Below are positions 44,748-54,785 of a stretch of 64,000 nt of DNA, piece by piece; within the stretch, counting starts at the first letter, position 1; the number at the start of each line of letters is the position of its first letter. The position numbers were made by a program, and so were the translations under genes. This DNA is from an uncultured Aquimarina sp. GTDB taxonomy: Bacteria > Bacteroidota > Bacteroidia > Flavobacteriales > Flavobacteriaceae. The notes under the pieces were generated by a model. The model was not told the origin of the DNA. It searched no databases and worked only from the letters and a program-made list of their open reading frames with translations. Location of the stretch: assembly GCA_947493495.1 (NCBI GenBank), contig CANLRN010000002.1, positions 62,001 to 126,000 of the forward strand, in the 5' to 3' direction.

Positions 44748-46055
44748 GTGAGAAGTATACAAAAATATACTATAAAGGAGTCCAGAGAATTTAAAAATCA
44801 ATTGTTGCAATGGTCGCGACAGTTCGAAGAAGTATTATGGTTAGACTCTAATTCATATACTCAACAATATTCTAGTTATGACGCGATACTAGCAGTAGAT
44901 GCTTTTACACTTATACGTACTGATTATTACAATGGATTTGATGCATTAAAAGAATATCAAGAACAAACCAATGATTGGATTTTTGGATATTTATCCTATG
45001 ACCTTAAGAACAACACAGAAAACTTAAAGTCAGAAAATGAAGATTATTTGGATTTTCCGGATTTGTACTTTTTCCAACCTAAAAAAATTTTTCTTTTAAA
45101 AGAGGATGTAGTGGAGATGCACTATCTTAGAATGGTAGATGATGAGCTACAAGATGATTATGAATTGATACAAACGCTCTCTCCTGTGATCAAAACCTCT
45201 AATGAAGAAAATCCTTGCGGGAAAGTGAAAATTAGTCTTAGGATGACTAAGGATGTATATAAAAATAAAGTGCGTCAGTTTTTGGCTCATATCCAACGAG
45301 GTGATATCTATGAAGCTAATTTCTGTCAAGAGTTTTATGCAAAAGATAGTTGTATTGCACCTTTAGAGACTTATGTACATCTCAATCAAATTTCGAGACC
45401 TCCATTTGCTACTTTTTTTAGAATGAATGGGCACTATCTTTTATCGGCCTCTCCAGAACGATATTTAAAAAAAGAAGGAACAAAAATTATATCCCAACCT
45501 ATTAAAGGTACAGCAAAACGATCATTAGATGTCGAAGAAGATGAGGCATTAAGACACAAATTATCCAATGACCCAAAAGAGCGCTCAGAAAATATAATGA
45601 TTGTAGATTTAGTAAGAAATGATCTTTCTAAAACATCAAAAAAAGGAACTGTTAGTGTCGAAGAGCTTTGTAAAGTATATTCATTTAAACAAGTACATCA
45701 AATGATCTCTACAATAACTTCTGAAGTAGAACAGACTACTGGGCCTGTAGATGTTATAAGAACTACATTTCCAATGGGAAGTATGACAGGAGCTCCAAAA
45801 ATATCGGCAATGGAGATTATAGAAAATCTAGAAATATCAAAAAGAGGATTGTACAGTGGTGCTGTAGGATATTTTACTCCAGATGGAGATTTTGATTTTA
45901 ATGTAGTTATTAGAAGTATCTTATACAATGAAGATACGCAATACATATCCTATACAGTAGGAGGAGCTATTACAGCCAAATCTGACCCTGATATGGAATA
46001 CGAAGAATGTTTGATAAAAGCTAAAGCCATGCGAGAAGTATTAGAAGGAATTTAA
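44748..46055 (+). CDS. pabB: aminodeoxychorismate synthase component I
   Basis: This 435-residue chorismate-using enzyme makes aminodeoxychorismate for folate. It has the conserved IQRGDIYEANFCQEFYA, SASPERYL, QPIKGTAKRS, ENIMIVDLVRNDLS, TFPMGSMTGAPKISAMEII and SGAVGYFTPDGDFDFNVVIRS. The start is GTG (44748), 3 bp after the FMN reductase stop. Anthranilate synthase component I is closely related, but the short length and single-gene context without trpG point to PabB. No pabA or pabC lies beside it. Confidence 0.88.
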   Translation: MRSIQKYTIKESREFKNQLLQWSRQFEEVLWLDSNSYTQQYSSYDAILAVDAFTLIRTDYYNGFDALKEYQEQTNDWIFGYLSYDLKNNTENLKSENEDYLDFPDLYFFQPKKIFLLKEDVVEMHYLRMVDDELQDDYELIQTLSPVIKTSNEENPCGKVKISLRMTKDVYKNKVRQFLAHIQRGDIYEANFCQEFYAKDSCIAPLETYVHLNQISRPPFATFFRMNGHYLLSASPERYLKKEGTKIISQPIKGTAKRSLDVEEDEALRHKLSNDPKERSENIMIVDLVRNDLSKTSKKGTVSVEELCKVYSFKQVHQMISTITSEVEQTTGPVDVIRTTFPMGSMTGAPKISAMEIIENLEISKRGLYSGAVGYFTPDGDFDFNVVIRSILYNEDTQYISYTVGGAITAKSDPDMEYEECLIKAKAMREVLEGI

Positions 46056-46067
46056 TCAGAATTCAGG

Positions 46068-46772
46068 TTAAACAAGGTTTTTTCTAAAACTTTTTCGTAC
46101 ATCAATGATAATCTCTTTTACTTCTTGAGCAGATAAGTCTTTGATTTTTGCAATTTCTTCAAAATTTAATTTCCCAAACACAAAAAGATCGATAATTTTA
46201 GAGGTTTCCAAAGGTAACCAACTGTAAAACTTACCTAATAATTTTTGTTTATGAAAACCCGAAGAAGTCTCAGAGTCTACAATTTTCATAATTTCAGAGT
46301 CTAGGTCATCATATATAAAGTGAAATTTATTTTCTCGATTTTGATGATAACATATGTCATCAAGATCTTCTTTCATAATTAGTTCATTGTCAGCTTCTAC
46401 AGTAAAATTTTCTTCAAGTTTTTCTATTTCATTTTTCAAAAAATAACTTGTGCTGATAGATTCTTGATGCCATCCTTCTTTAATTAATAATTCATCCATG
46501 AGATGATCAGCAATCCTAAAAAGTTTTAACTCTAATGACAACGTGTCTATGTCAATATCCAAGGAATCTTCACTATGCAGCTGTATAATAGCGTCATCTA
46601 TAATACCATTAGAGCAGTACATGTTTTTAGGCAGGACTCCAATGCTTTCTGCAATATATAATCGGTGTTTGACATAGGGATGAAGATGAGGAACTACGGA
46701 TAATAATTTTTTTCCAAACTCTTTTTTATACGTATTTTTATAATATTTTGGCAGTTCATCTATCCGATACAT
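46068..46772 (-). CDS. sigma-factor-like protein of unknown function
   Basis: This 234-residue cytosolic protein is acidic and helical. Its last about 45 residues (SKIIDLFVFGKLNFEEIAKI, LSAQEVKEIIIDVRKSFRKNL) resemble the helix-turn-helix of sigma-70 region 4. The N-terminal half (YRIDELPKYYKNTYKKEFGK, HLHPYVKHRLYIAES) does not match a known sigma region 2 that I can see. It might be a transcription regulator or an orphan relative. It is convergent with pabB and divergent from tilS. Confidence 0.6.
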   Translation of the reverse strand: MYRIDELPKYYKNTYKKEFGKKLLSVVPHLHPYVKHRLYIAESIGVLPKNMYCSNGIIDDAIIQLHSEDSLDIDIDTLSLELKLFRIADHLMDELLIKEGWHQESISTSYFLKNEIEKLEENFTVEADNELIMKEDLDDICYHQNRENKFHFIYDDLDSEIMKIVDSETSSGFHKQKLLGKFYSWLPLETSKIIDLFVFGKLNFEEIAKIKDLSAQEVKEIIIDVRKSFRKNLV

Positions 46773-46929
46773 ATTATTAAAATTTTAGAGTTTACTAAAA
46801 ATAACAAAAAAGAATTGATCTGTATGTTAAAATATTGATAATCAATTTGATAAAATGCTTTTAAAGAAGGTTGTGCTAGCCATACAAAATCGTATATTTG
46901 AATGAAGAATTAAAAACAATGTTTGTATA

Positions 46930-48243
46930 GTGCTTACTCTGTTCAGAAATCATATCGATACTAATTTAGCTTTCCTTAAAGAAAGTAAACTGCTAATTGC
47001 ATGTAGTGGAGGATTAGATAGTATTGTGTTAACTCATCTTTGTCATACAGTAGGCTTTACATTTGGGATTGCACATTGTAATTTTAAGCTAAGAGAAGAT
47101 GAGAGTGATAAAGATGAAGAATTTGTAGCTGCCATTGCCGATAAATTTAAATGTCAATTTAATAAACAGCATTTTAACACATCATTATATGCTAATAAAA
47201 AAAGAATTTCTATCCAGATGGCTGCAAGAGAATTGCGATACAATTGGTTTAAAGAAGTTCTTATTTCAGAGGCATACGATTATGTACTAACGGCGCATCA
47301 TAGTGATGATAATTTAGAGACATTTCTTATAAATATATCTAGAGGAACAGGAATAGATGGACTTACAGGAATTCCAGAAATAAATACGGTGTATGTAAGA
47401 CCGTTATTACCTTTTTCTAGAAATCAAATCCTTGACTATGCCCAAGAACATGGAATAACTTGGAGAGAAGATAGTAGTAATAGTGATACTAAGTATTTGA
47501 GAAATAAATTAAGAAATGATGTGATTCCGCTATTAAAATTAATAACACCAGAATTTTTGCAAAACTTCGAAACTACATTAGATCATATCAAACAAACCAA
47601 CAGATTTGTAAAAAATCAAATAGATCGTGTACGACAAGATATATTTGACTATATAGATCAAGAAACTATCAGAATACCTATTGATAAACTCAAGCAATAT
47701 AATGATCCTAAAACATATTTGTATTTTCTATTAAAAGAGTATGGATTTACTGCATGGAATGATATTTTGAATATGTTAACTGCACAATCTGGAAAACAAA
47801 TATTCTCATCAACGCACCGATTAATAAAAGACAGAACTGATCTGTTATTAAGCCCAATACAAGAAAATATTTCTGATAGAAATTATAAAATACCTGAAGA
47901 AGAGGACGTGGTCATACTTCCCTCTGGAATGCTGAAAATCAAAGAAGTAGATCAATTAGCTGCAACAGATTTGAACACTATTTATGTAGATAAAGAAAAG
48001 TTAAAATACCCTTTGATTGTAAGAAAATGGGAAGAAGGCGACTATTTTTATCCGTTCGGTATGCAAGGAAAAAAGAAGTTAAGTAAATATTTTAAAGATG
48101 AAAAACTATCTTTATTAGCTAAAGAAAGAGTCTGGTTGCTATGTTCCGACAAAGATATTATATGGATTCTAAACTATAGAGCTGATAATAGATTTAGAAT
48201 TACACCCCAAACTAAACAATTACTAAAAGTAACGATTACCTGA
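46930..48243 (+). CDS. tilS: tRNA(Ile)-lysidine synthetase
   Basis: This 437-residue enzyme attaches lysine to C34 of the CAU tRNA(Ile), changing its decoding to AUA. It is essential in most bacteria. The PP-loop ATP site is ACSGGLDSIVL near residue 26. The segments HCNFKLREDESDKDE, QMAARELRYNWF, TAHHSDDNLETFLINISRGTG in parts and LRNKLRNDVIPLL are typical. The C-terminal TilS domain has RKWEEGDYFYPFGMQGKKKLS in parts. The start is a GTG. Its TGA overlaps the ATG of the next gene by one base. Confidence 0.96.
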   Translation: MLTLFRNHIDTNLAFLKESKLLIACSGGLDSIVLTHLCHTVGFTFGIAHCNFKLREDESDKDEEFVAAIADKFKCQFNKQHFNTSLYANKKRISIQMAARELRYNWFKEVLISEAYDYVLTAHHSDDNLETFLINISRGTGIDGLTGIPEINTVYVRPLLPFSRNQILDYAQEHGITWREDSSNSDTKYLRNKLRNDVIPLLKLITPEFLQNFETTLDHIKQTNRFVKNQIDRVRQDIFDYIDQETIRIPIDKLKQYNDPKTYLYFLLKEYGFTAWNDILNMLTAQSGKQIFSSTHRLIKDRTDLLLSPIQENISDRNYKIPEEEDVVILPSGMLKIKEVDQLAATDLNTIYVDKEKLKYPLIVRKWEEGDYFYPFGMQGKKKLSKYFKDEKLSLLAKERVWLLCSDKDIIWILNYRADNRFRITPQTKQLLKVTIT

Positions 48244-50228
48244 TGAAAAATATCCTACTATTAATTATTTCGGTATTATTTTCGACAACCTTATTTTCTC
48301 AAATTTTTGAACCTATAAAATGGCAAAGTAGTGTAAAAGAAGAATCAGAAGGTTTGTATACACTTTATTTTGAAGCTACTCTAGATAAAGGATGGCATTT
48401 GTATTCTCAAAACGAAGTAGAAACAGAAGATATAGCGCCTACAGCCACAGAATTTACTTTTTATAATGAAGATAAAGAGTATGAACTTATCGGGAAAACT
48501 ACAGAGCCAAAAGGAATCCAGAAGTTCGATAAAGTATTTGAAATGGATATCAAATATTTTGAAGATAAAGTTGTATTTACTCAAAAGATAAAAAAAATAG
48601 CTCCTTCTTTGGCTACTATTAAAGCTGAGGTGTTTTTTGGAGTGTGTGATGACGAAAAATGTTTACCTCCAGATGTTGTAGAATTCACTTTAAATTTGTC
48701 AAACCAGCTTACAACAGCTAATAATGAAGGAACCTCTACAATATCAGCAGAAGATGTTACTAAATCTAAAGCATTAGATATAGGTGTAAAAGGATGGGAA
48801 AAATATCCCAGGGAAGAAGTAAAAGATCAGAGTTACGTAAAAATATTTATTCTAGGATTTCTAGGAGGCTTAATTGCTTTATTGACACCTTGTGTGTTTC
48901 CTATGATTCCTCTTACGGTTTCTTTTTTTACTAAAAGTGCTAAAAATAAAAAGCGAGGATTATTCAATGCGATACTCTATGGTTTTTTTATATTCATGAT
49001 CTATATATTATTGAGTATTCCATTTCATTTATTAGACTCACTAGACCCTGAGATATTAAATAATATATCTACTAATGTAATTTTAAATATTATATTCTTT
49101 ATTGTTTTCATTGTATTTGCTATTTCATTTTTTGGATATTTCGAAATTACATTGCCAGCATCTTGGAGTAACAAAATGGATGATAAAGCAACAAGTGTTG
49201 GAGGAACATTAGGCGTGTTTTTTATGGCATTAACTCTAGCGTTAGTTTCATTTTCTTGTACAGGGCCAATATTGGGGTCATTACTAGGAGGGTCACTAAG
49301 TAGTGATGGGGGTGCTATGCAGTTAAGTTTTGGTATGGGAGGCTTTGGATTAGCACTAGCACTTCCTTTCGGACTTTTTGCCTTATTCCCTAATTGGCTA
49401 AATTCACTACCCAAAAGTGGGGGATGGTTAAATACAGTAAAAGTAGTTCTAGGGTTTATAGAACTAGCTTTAGCATTTAAGTTTTTATCCAATTCGGATT
49501 TGGTAGAACATTGGGGAGTCTTAAAACGAGAAATATTTATAGGGATATGGATAATTATAGGGATTGGACTTATATTGTATCTGTTCGGGAAAATAAGATT
49601 CCCTCATGATACTCCAATCAAAAATCTAAGTAAAGCAAGAATAGGATTGGGAATACTTACTCTGGCTTTTGTAATCTATTTACTTCCAGGTCTTAGCAAT
49701 ACGGCTTTTGCTAATCTTAAATTATTAAGTGGTTTCCCACCCCCTTTATTTTATAGCATATATGAAAAAGAAGCACACGGGCCATTAGGACTAAATGCAT
49801 ATACTGATTTTGAAAAAGGGTTGTCTGCTGCAAAAAAAGAAAATAAGCCAATCATGATAGACTTTACAGGTTGGGCTTGTGTCAATTGCCGTAAAATGGA
49901 AGAGCAAGTATGGAGTCATCCAGAGGTAATGAAAATGTTAAAAGAAGACTATATCTTGATTTCATTATATGTTGATGACAGAGAGAAACTAGAAGAAAAA
50001 GAACGGTTTATGTTTCTTAAAGAATCAGGAATAACTAAATCAATAAGAACTGTAGGAGATAAGTGGGCTACTTTCCAAACATTAAATTTTGAAAATAACT
50101 CGCAACCCTATTATGTATTATTGGATAGTGATATGAATCTGTTAAATAAAACTACCGCATATACACCAGATGAGAATGAATACATAAGTTGGTTGCAACT
50201 GGGATTAGAGCATTTTAAAAACAGATAA
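48243..50228 (+). CDS. thiol:disulfide interchange protein, DsbD-like
   Basis: This 661-residue inner-membrane protein should pass electrons from cytosolic thioredoxin to the periplasm. A signal peptide ends LFSQ. Residues about 30-155 form the N-terminal DsbD-alpha-like domain with VFFGVCDDEKCLPP. Eight or so helices (about 195-500) include the redox Cys in LTPCVFPMIPL and FSCTGPILGS. The C-terminal thioredoxin domain has WACVNCRKM. All the Cys of the relay are present. It is translationally coupled to tilS (TGATG). Confidence 0.93.
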   Translation: MKNILLLIISVLFSTTLFSQIFEPIKWQSSVKEESEGLYTLYFEATLDKGWHLYSQNEVETEDIAPTATEFTFYNEDKEYELIGKTTEPKGIQKFDKVFEMDIKYFEDKVVFTQKIKKIAPSLATIKAEVFFGVCDDEKCLPPDVVEFTLNLSNQLTTANNEGTSTISAEDVTKSKALDIGVKGWEKYPREEVKDQSYVKIFILGFLGGLIALLTPCVFPMIPLTVSFFTKSAKNKKRGLFNAILYGFFIFMIYILLSIPFHLLDSLDPEILNNISTNVILNIIFFIVFIVFAISFFGYFEITLPASWSNKMDDKATSVGGTLGVFFMALTLALVSFSCTGPILGSLLGGSLSSDGGAMQLSFGMGGFGLALALPFGLFALFPNWLNSLPKSGGWLNTVKVVLGFIELALAFKFLSNSDLVEHWGVLKREIFIGIWIIIGIGLILYLFGKIRFPHDTPIKNLSKARIGLGILTLAFVIYLLPGLSNTAFANLKLLSGFPPPLFYSIYEKEAHGPLGLNAYTDFEKGLSAAKKENKPIMIDFTGWACVNCRKMEEQVWSHPEVMKMLKEDYILISLYVDDREKLEEKERFMFLKESGITKSIRTVGDKWATFQTLNFENNSQPYYVLLDSDMNLLNKTTAYTPDENEYISWLQLGLEHFKNR

Positions 50229-50320
50229 GGTGTTTTACGAATTAATTTCATTAACTATTGTAAGAATCATAAAAACACCGACTATAATGATGAAATAATT
50301 ATGAATGCCTCAATAAATGA

Positions 50321-50584
50321 TAGATTCCTTATCAATCAGGAACTAGCGTAAAAGGTGAAACAAAAACTCATTTTTTAAGAGACAGGTCATTAAAAGCAGT
50401 TTTGACAAAAGGTGCTATTACAGCCGTCAGACACGACCCGCAACTTAAAGCGTATTACAATCGTAAAATAAAAGATGGTAAAAACAATATGAGTGTAATC
50501 AATGCAGTAACAAATAAATTAATACTAAGAATCTTTGCCGTTGTTGCTAAAAGAGAACAACCATTTGTGAAATTAAATGCATAA
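50321..50584 (+). pseudogene. IS110-family transposase remnant (C-terminus)
   Basis: After a stop at 50321 the frame reads YQSGTSVKGETKTHFLRDRS, LKAVLTKGAITAVRHDPQ, LKAYYNRKIKDGKNNMSVIN, and AVTNKLILRIFAVVAKREQP. This is the C-terminal end of an IS110/IS116/IS902-type transposase (Transposase_20 tail). The catalytic DEDD N-terminal domain and the Ser region upstream are missing, and I see no clean element ends. It is a relic; a MITE-like half element lies just downstream. Confidence 0.7.
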
Positions 50585-50603
50585 AACTTGTTTTTATCTT
50601 AGA

Positions 50604-50655
50604 ATGCTCAGTATGACAAAATAGGTGTTTTTTGAGCTTAAGGTAACGATATTGT
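50604..50655. repeat. half copy of the MITE-like element
   Basis: On the minus strand it reads CAATATCGTTACCTTAAGCT and continues AAAAAACACCTATTTTGTCA, then TACTGAGC. This matches the left half of the element at 32684-32732 at about 43 of 49 bases by eye. The other half is missing. It adjoins the IS110 relic. Confidence 0.7.
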
Positions 50656-50710
50656 CCAATTTACATTGGAAAATCCCTGTCTAACGAGTTAGGCCTTTAT
50701 TTATAAAAGT

Positions 50711-50759
50711 AAAGAGGCTAAATTTCTTTGTCTCAATAACATAGAAATTCAACCTCTTT
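50711..50759 (-). terminator. inverted repeat after the M36 protease gene, likely terminator
   Basis: AAAGAGGCTAAATTTCT and AGAAATTCAACCTCTTT pair over 17 bp with one or two wobble pairs. It lies 36 bp past the protease stop and is T-rich on the exit side. Confidence 0.55.
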
Positions 50760-50794
50760 ATTACTTAAAAATATGATAGTATAGAATCAATAAC

Positions 50795-53700
50795 TTATTG
50801 AGCTATTACTAACTTTTCTACTCTAGACTCTTGTCCTTGAACTTTAATCTCAACTAGATAAATTCCAGCTCCTAATGAAAAATTCTTTGTAGAAATAGTG
50901 TTTACTCCTGGGATTAATTGTACCTGAGCTTTCTTACTTCCTAAGATGTCATAGATGATTGCACTAATATTTTCTGTACTATTCGTACCTGCAAATATTT
51001 CGAATACATCTGTGGTAGGATTAGGATATATTCTAAAAAGATTTTCTAGATCAATTTCTCCATCTGTACCAGCAAAACTGTTATTATCTACATTAGATAT
51101 CTCTTCAATTTTAATAGAAGAAGCAATATCATTAAAAGATTCATTATTGAAGCAACTATCATCTGCTGTTAACTCTAATGTTCTTCCTGTTAAGCTATGC
51201 TGATAAATTGTAACTTTAAGACCAGAAGGTACACGAATCGATGAAAGTTGATCATTAGGGAAACGCGATATAAAATCTTGGAAACTATATGTTCCAATTC
51301 CAAATGTAGCATTCTGACCTGAATAGTTACAATTTGTATATAAAGTAGCTACAGAATTATTCCGAGCCAATGTTCCTTGAACTTCAACTTCTGCTAAGCT
51401 TAAGTAATCAGAATTGTTACGGCGAACCATAATATATCTAGCCCTTCTTCCAATATTAGGGAATGCATTAAGAGTAATGTTATTCAAATCCCCAATTCTA
51501 ACATAATCAGCAGGGTTAGTGCTATTGATAAGTCCAACATATACACTTGCACCACTTATACGTTCCGAACAACAATCTGTTCTATTATATACATTTATAG
51601 AAGAAATGTCATATATGTCCTGTAGATCAACTCTCCACCATCCTACTTCTCTGTTAGTATGAGTTACCGAGCGACTTCCGTAATTACCATTTGTATCACC
51701 ATCTACTGCTCTAGAAGCTAAGCCTTGAAAATCTGTAGAGGATTGTGTCGCAGGTTTACCAATCGCAATATGATTTGCTGAAGCTGATCTCACTGTTATA
51801 GTAATAGTGCTTTCTGATGTTGCACCATCATTATCTGTGGCAACAGCTCTAAGAGTATAGGTGCCGGCTCTTAAATTTTGTAGTGACGGATCGTTTTGAT
51901 TAGCGGCACCCCATTCATAAGGTAAAATGTTTTCTTGACGAACTAAATCTCCATTAAGAAATAATCTAACATTAGAGATACTTCCATCACTATCAGTTGC
52001 ATTTACAGTTACAGATAGATTCGTTGAAACATCGAATACTTGATTATTAGTAGGTTCAGCAAATGAAACAGATGGAGCTTGATTACCACCTCCTCCATCA
52101 CATGGATTTACAAAAGAAACTGTTTGATCTGTTTGACCATTAGTCCCTCCATTATTATTTTCATTAGCATCTTGTCCAACACCTCTTTCTGCAAAAGCTT
52201 TCCAGATAATGCATTCATATCGCCCTCCATATAAATCTTGATCAGCTCTAAGAATACCGTCTCTACCCGAAACATATCCAGGATTATTAGCTGTGTTTTT
52301 AAGTCCTTCTATAACAAGTGCCATAGCAATGTTATTTCCTCCTGTACCATTATACAAATCAGCATCAAATCCTTCTGCGTCAATTAATCCCCAAGTCATA
52401 TCCCATAATATAGTAGCAAAACCATATCCAACACCGTGAGGTCTTCTAAGGGTATTTACATCTGCATAATCTGTATTGTTTATCGATCTATTCGTCGAGT
52501 ATTGTGTAGGTCTTATTCCTCTACCTGAGGTAGGCTGTCCTCTAACATAAGTTCCAACTCCTCTTCCTGTTGTTCCTACATCGCCAGGTCTCATCGTGAT
52601 CATTAATCCAAACCAATCTGACCATCCTTCTCCCATTTGTTCTGATCCTCCTAATGCATTTCTACTAGGACCTCCAACTAATCTGGTAGAAATCCCGTGA
52701 CCATATTCGTGAGCGATTACTACATTATCAAAATCTCCATCTCTGGTTGGGTTTGTCCATAAAAACATTTGCATTCTTGGATTAGATCCATCTGGAGGAG
52801 TACCAAAATTAGCATTGTTTGTACCACTACCGTCTTGTGCATCTGCGTTTACAGAATCACTTCCTCTTCCTCCTTTTCCATAATTATTTTCTTGGAAATT
52901 TCCACTTGCTTCATCAAAACCATACTGATACCAGATGTCGTGCATTACATTATTCCAGTAGAATAAATTAGTGATTGCTGCGCTTCGGTAAGAGCTTGGT
53001 TGCTGATTAAGGTTAAGAGGATTATTAAATTCTAAGGTAGATCCTCCATCAGGAGAAAAACCTGTTCCATTATTACCATTACTATCGTCTTGTGCCCATA
53101 CATTATTCCCTCTGGTAGTTGTAAATTCTGCTCCATTACTACCATTCGTATCATGCCATCCAAAAGGAGAAGCATTAGTATTCGAAGGATTAGTTACGAT
53201 AGCTCGATTCCCGTGATTAGGACTTTCTACAGGTAATGGAAATACATTATATGAATTAGGCATAAATGCTGCTGGAGCATTAGCTACTGTAGCTACCGCT
53301 TTAGTTTCTAGTATAGAGTGACTGTGGTTATGATTTTCGTGTGATGCATCTCCAAAATTACAAGAGATTACCCAATCGTCGGCGGGGCCTATAAGCTTTC
53401 CGGTTACAGCATCAACATCTGCATTCCACCAGTGATTTCCGTCCATCTCTAAAATAGTAATATTGTAAGCAAGACGTAATTCATTTTTACTATTAAGTTT
53501 ATATACTTCCGTTGCCGTAATATCCCCATCTGATATCCCTGTATCTTTAAACTGCATAATACCACTTGGGCTTTTGGATGATCTACTTAATGTTGCAGAT
53601 TTTAATCCTAGATCAGCTGTAAGTGCATTAATAGCAGCTTCAGGAGGTAAAGATGCTTTTGTAGAAGTTACTTTTGCAGCAACATTTTCAATAAATTGAT

Positions 53701-54010
53701 TAATCTCCCAAGTAACTTGATTTCCTTTTACGGTGAATTTGTAAGCACTATTTTGTATAGGAATTCCGTTGTGTTTTTGGTTTGCATATACATGGTTAAT
53801 TTCTGGATTTAAAGATGGAACAACATCTGTAACTTCAAATCCTTCAATGTCTCCTTTAGTTAAACCAGCACTTTTTGAAGTGATTTTACTGGTGAGATAG
53901 TCTTTTACAATTTTCTCAATTTGTTGTTTTTGAGGATCATTTTGCTGTTGTGCGAAAATTATCTGCCCTATAAAAAATAAACACAAGGCAAACGAGTACA
54001 TTTTTTTCAT
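50795..54010 (-). CDS. secreted M36 (fungalysin) metalloprotease with accessory domains and T9SS sorting domain
   Basis: This 1071-residue protein has a signal peptide ending FAQQ and an FTP-like propeptide (about residues 25-200). The M36 catalytic domain has the zinc motif HEYGH (H434, E435, H438) in VIAHEYGHGISTRLVGG and GEGWSDWFGL further on. After about residue 645 come an Ig-like domain (SVSFAEPTNNQVFDVSTNLS in part), an F5/8 type C lectin-like domain (about 745-875, ATQSSTDFQGLASRAVDG), and a beta/gamma-crystallin-like domain (YTNCNYSGQNATFGIG). A type A sorting domain (YPNPTTDVFEIFAG) closes it. It should be exported by T9SS to degrade protein outside the cell. Confidence 0.94.
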   Translation of the reverse strand: MKKMYSFALCLFFIGQIIFAQQQNDPQKQQIEKIVKDYLTSKITSKSAGLTKGDIEGFEVTDVVPSLNPEINHVYANQKHNGIPIQNSAYKFTVKGNQVTWEINQFIENVAAKVTSTKASLPPEAAINALTADLGLKSATLSRSSKSPSGIMQFKDTGISDGDITATEVYKLNSKNELRLAYNITILEMDGNHWWNADVDAVTGKLIGPADDWVISCNFGDASHENHNHSHSILETKAVATVANAPAAFMPNSYNVFPLPVESPNHGNRAIVTNPSNTNASPFGWHDTNGSNGAEFTTTRGNNVWAQDDSNGNNGTGFSPDGGSTLEFNNPLNLNQQPSSYRSAAITNLFYWNNVMHDIWYQYGFDEASGNFQENNYGKGGRGSDSVNADAQDGSGTNNANFGTPPDGSNPRMQMFLWTNPTRDGDFDNVVIAHEYGHGISTRLVGGPSRNALGGSEQMGEGWSDWFGLMITMRPGDVGTTGRGVGTYVRGQPTSGRGIRPTQYSTNRSINNTDYADVNTLRRPHGVGYGFATILWDMTWGLIDAEGFDADLYNGTGGNNIAMALVIEGLKNTANNPGYVSGRDGILRADQDLYGGRYECIIWKAFAERGVGQDANENNNGGTNGQTDQTVSFVNPCDGGGGNQAPSVSFAEPTNNQVFDVSTNLSVTVNATDSDGSISNVRLFLNGDLVRQENILPYEWGAANQNDPSLQNLRAGTYTLRAVATDNDGATSESTITITVRSASANHIAIGKPATQSSTDFQGLASRAVDGDTNGNYGSRSVTHTNREVGWWRVDLQDIYDISSINVYNRTDCCSERISGASVYVGLINSTNPADYVRIGDLNNITLNAFPNIGRRARYIMVRRNNSDYLSLAEVEVQGTLARNNSVATLYTNCNYSGQNATFGIGTYSFQDFISRFPNDQLSSIRVPSGLKVTIYQHSLTGRTLELTADDSCFNNESFNDIASSIKIEEISNVDNNSFAGTDGEIDLENLFRIYPNPTTDVFEIFAGTNSTENISAIIYDILGSKKAQVQLIPGVNTISTKNFSLGAGIYLVEIKVQGQESRVEKLVIAQ

Positions 54011-54785
54011 TTTATAAAGTTTAAGTTTGTGTGCGCTAAATCTAATAAAAAGTTTAACGTTAAAAAATTAACTTTTATAAATTAAACAAATACGTCATAA
54101 ATGTGTAAATTATATATAAAATTGGATGATGTGTATGTGGCTTATTGATTGATAATTGCTTGATGTAAAAACTTAAATCCCCTTTATTTTGGTTGTGTAG
54201 ATTCTATAGATTATTTGATATTTAAGTGTTTTTTCCCTTAGTATTAGATGGTATTTAATCACCATCATTTTAATTTTTTCTAGAATTCAAGAGCATATTT
54301 CACTTTTTTGATTAAGTTTTTTGATAAAATAATAAACAATTTCTGCATTTTATATTAGTTTTTATGATTTTTAGGTCCTTTTCAAGTTTAGCAGTTGATA
54401 ATATTAGTAGTAAGTAGAATGATAGAAATTGATGATCAAAAAATCAATTTCATTATAGTACAAATGCCAAACTTTTCGGTTGAAACCTTCATAACGGGGT
54501 TCCAATGTATAATTCAAGTTCAAATTAGATAGCTAAATCTGCTTGCTTAATTGATAGTTATGTATACTTGCTCCGAGAGAATTACTATGAGTAGATTTTC
54601 AAACTCATGTAATTCATGATAGATGTACTTTTTTCTTAGAAACTGACAATTCTATATCTAAAAAAGCTTTTGGATGTATCTGAGATTTCTGTATTCAAAT
54701 ATTTCAGATTTGTTAAAATCTCCTTAAATAGAAGTTGCTGGAAATACCATTTTTTTATCTTCATCGATAAACTAAACTTATATAA
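54011..54785. other. long intergenic region between divergent genes
   Basis: This 775-bp AT-rich gap lies between the divergent M36 and CocE/NonD genes. The only clear structure is the inverted repeat GAAATTGAT/ATCAATTTC at 54425-54451. Short frames exist, but none has a family-like sequence, a convincing start or coding-like character. No TAGCTA-core palindrome is present. Confidence 0.5.
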
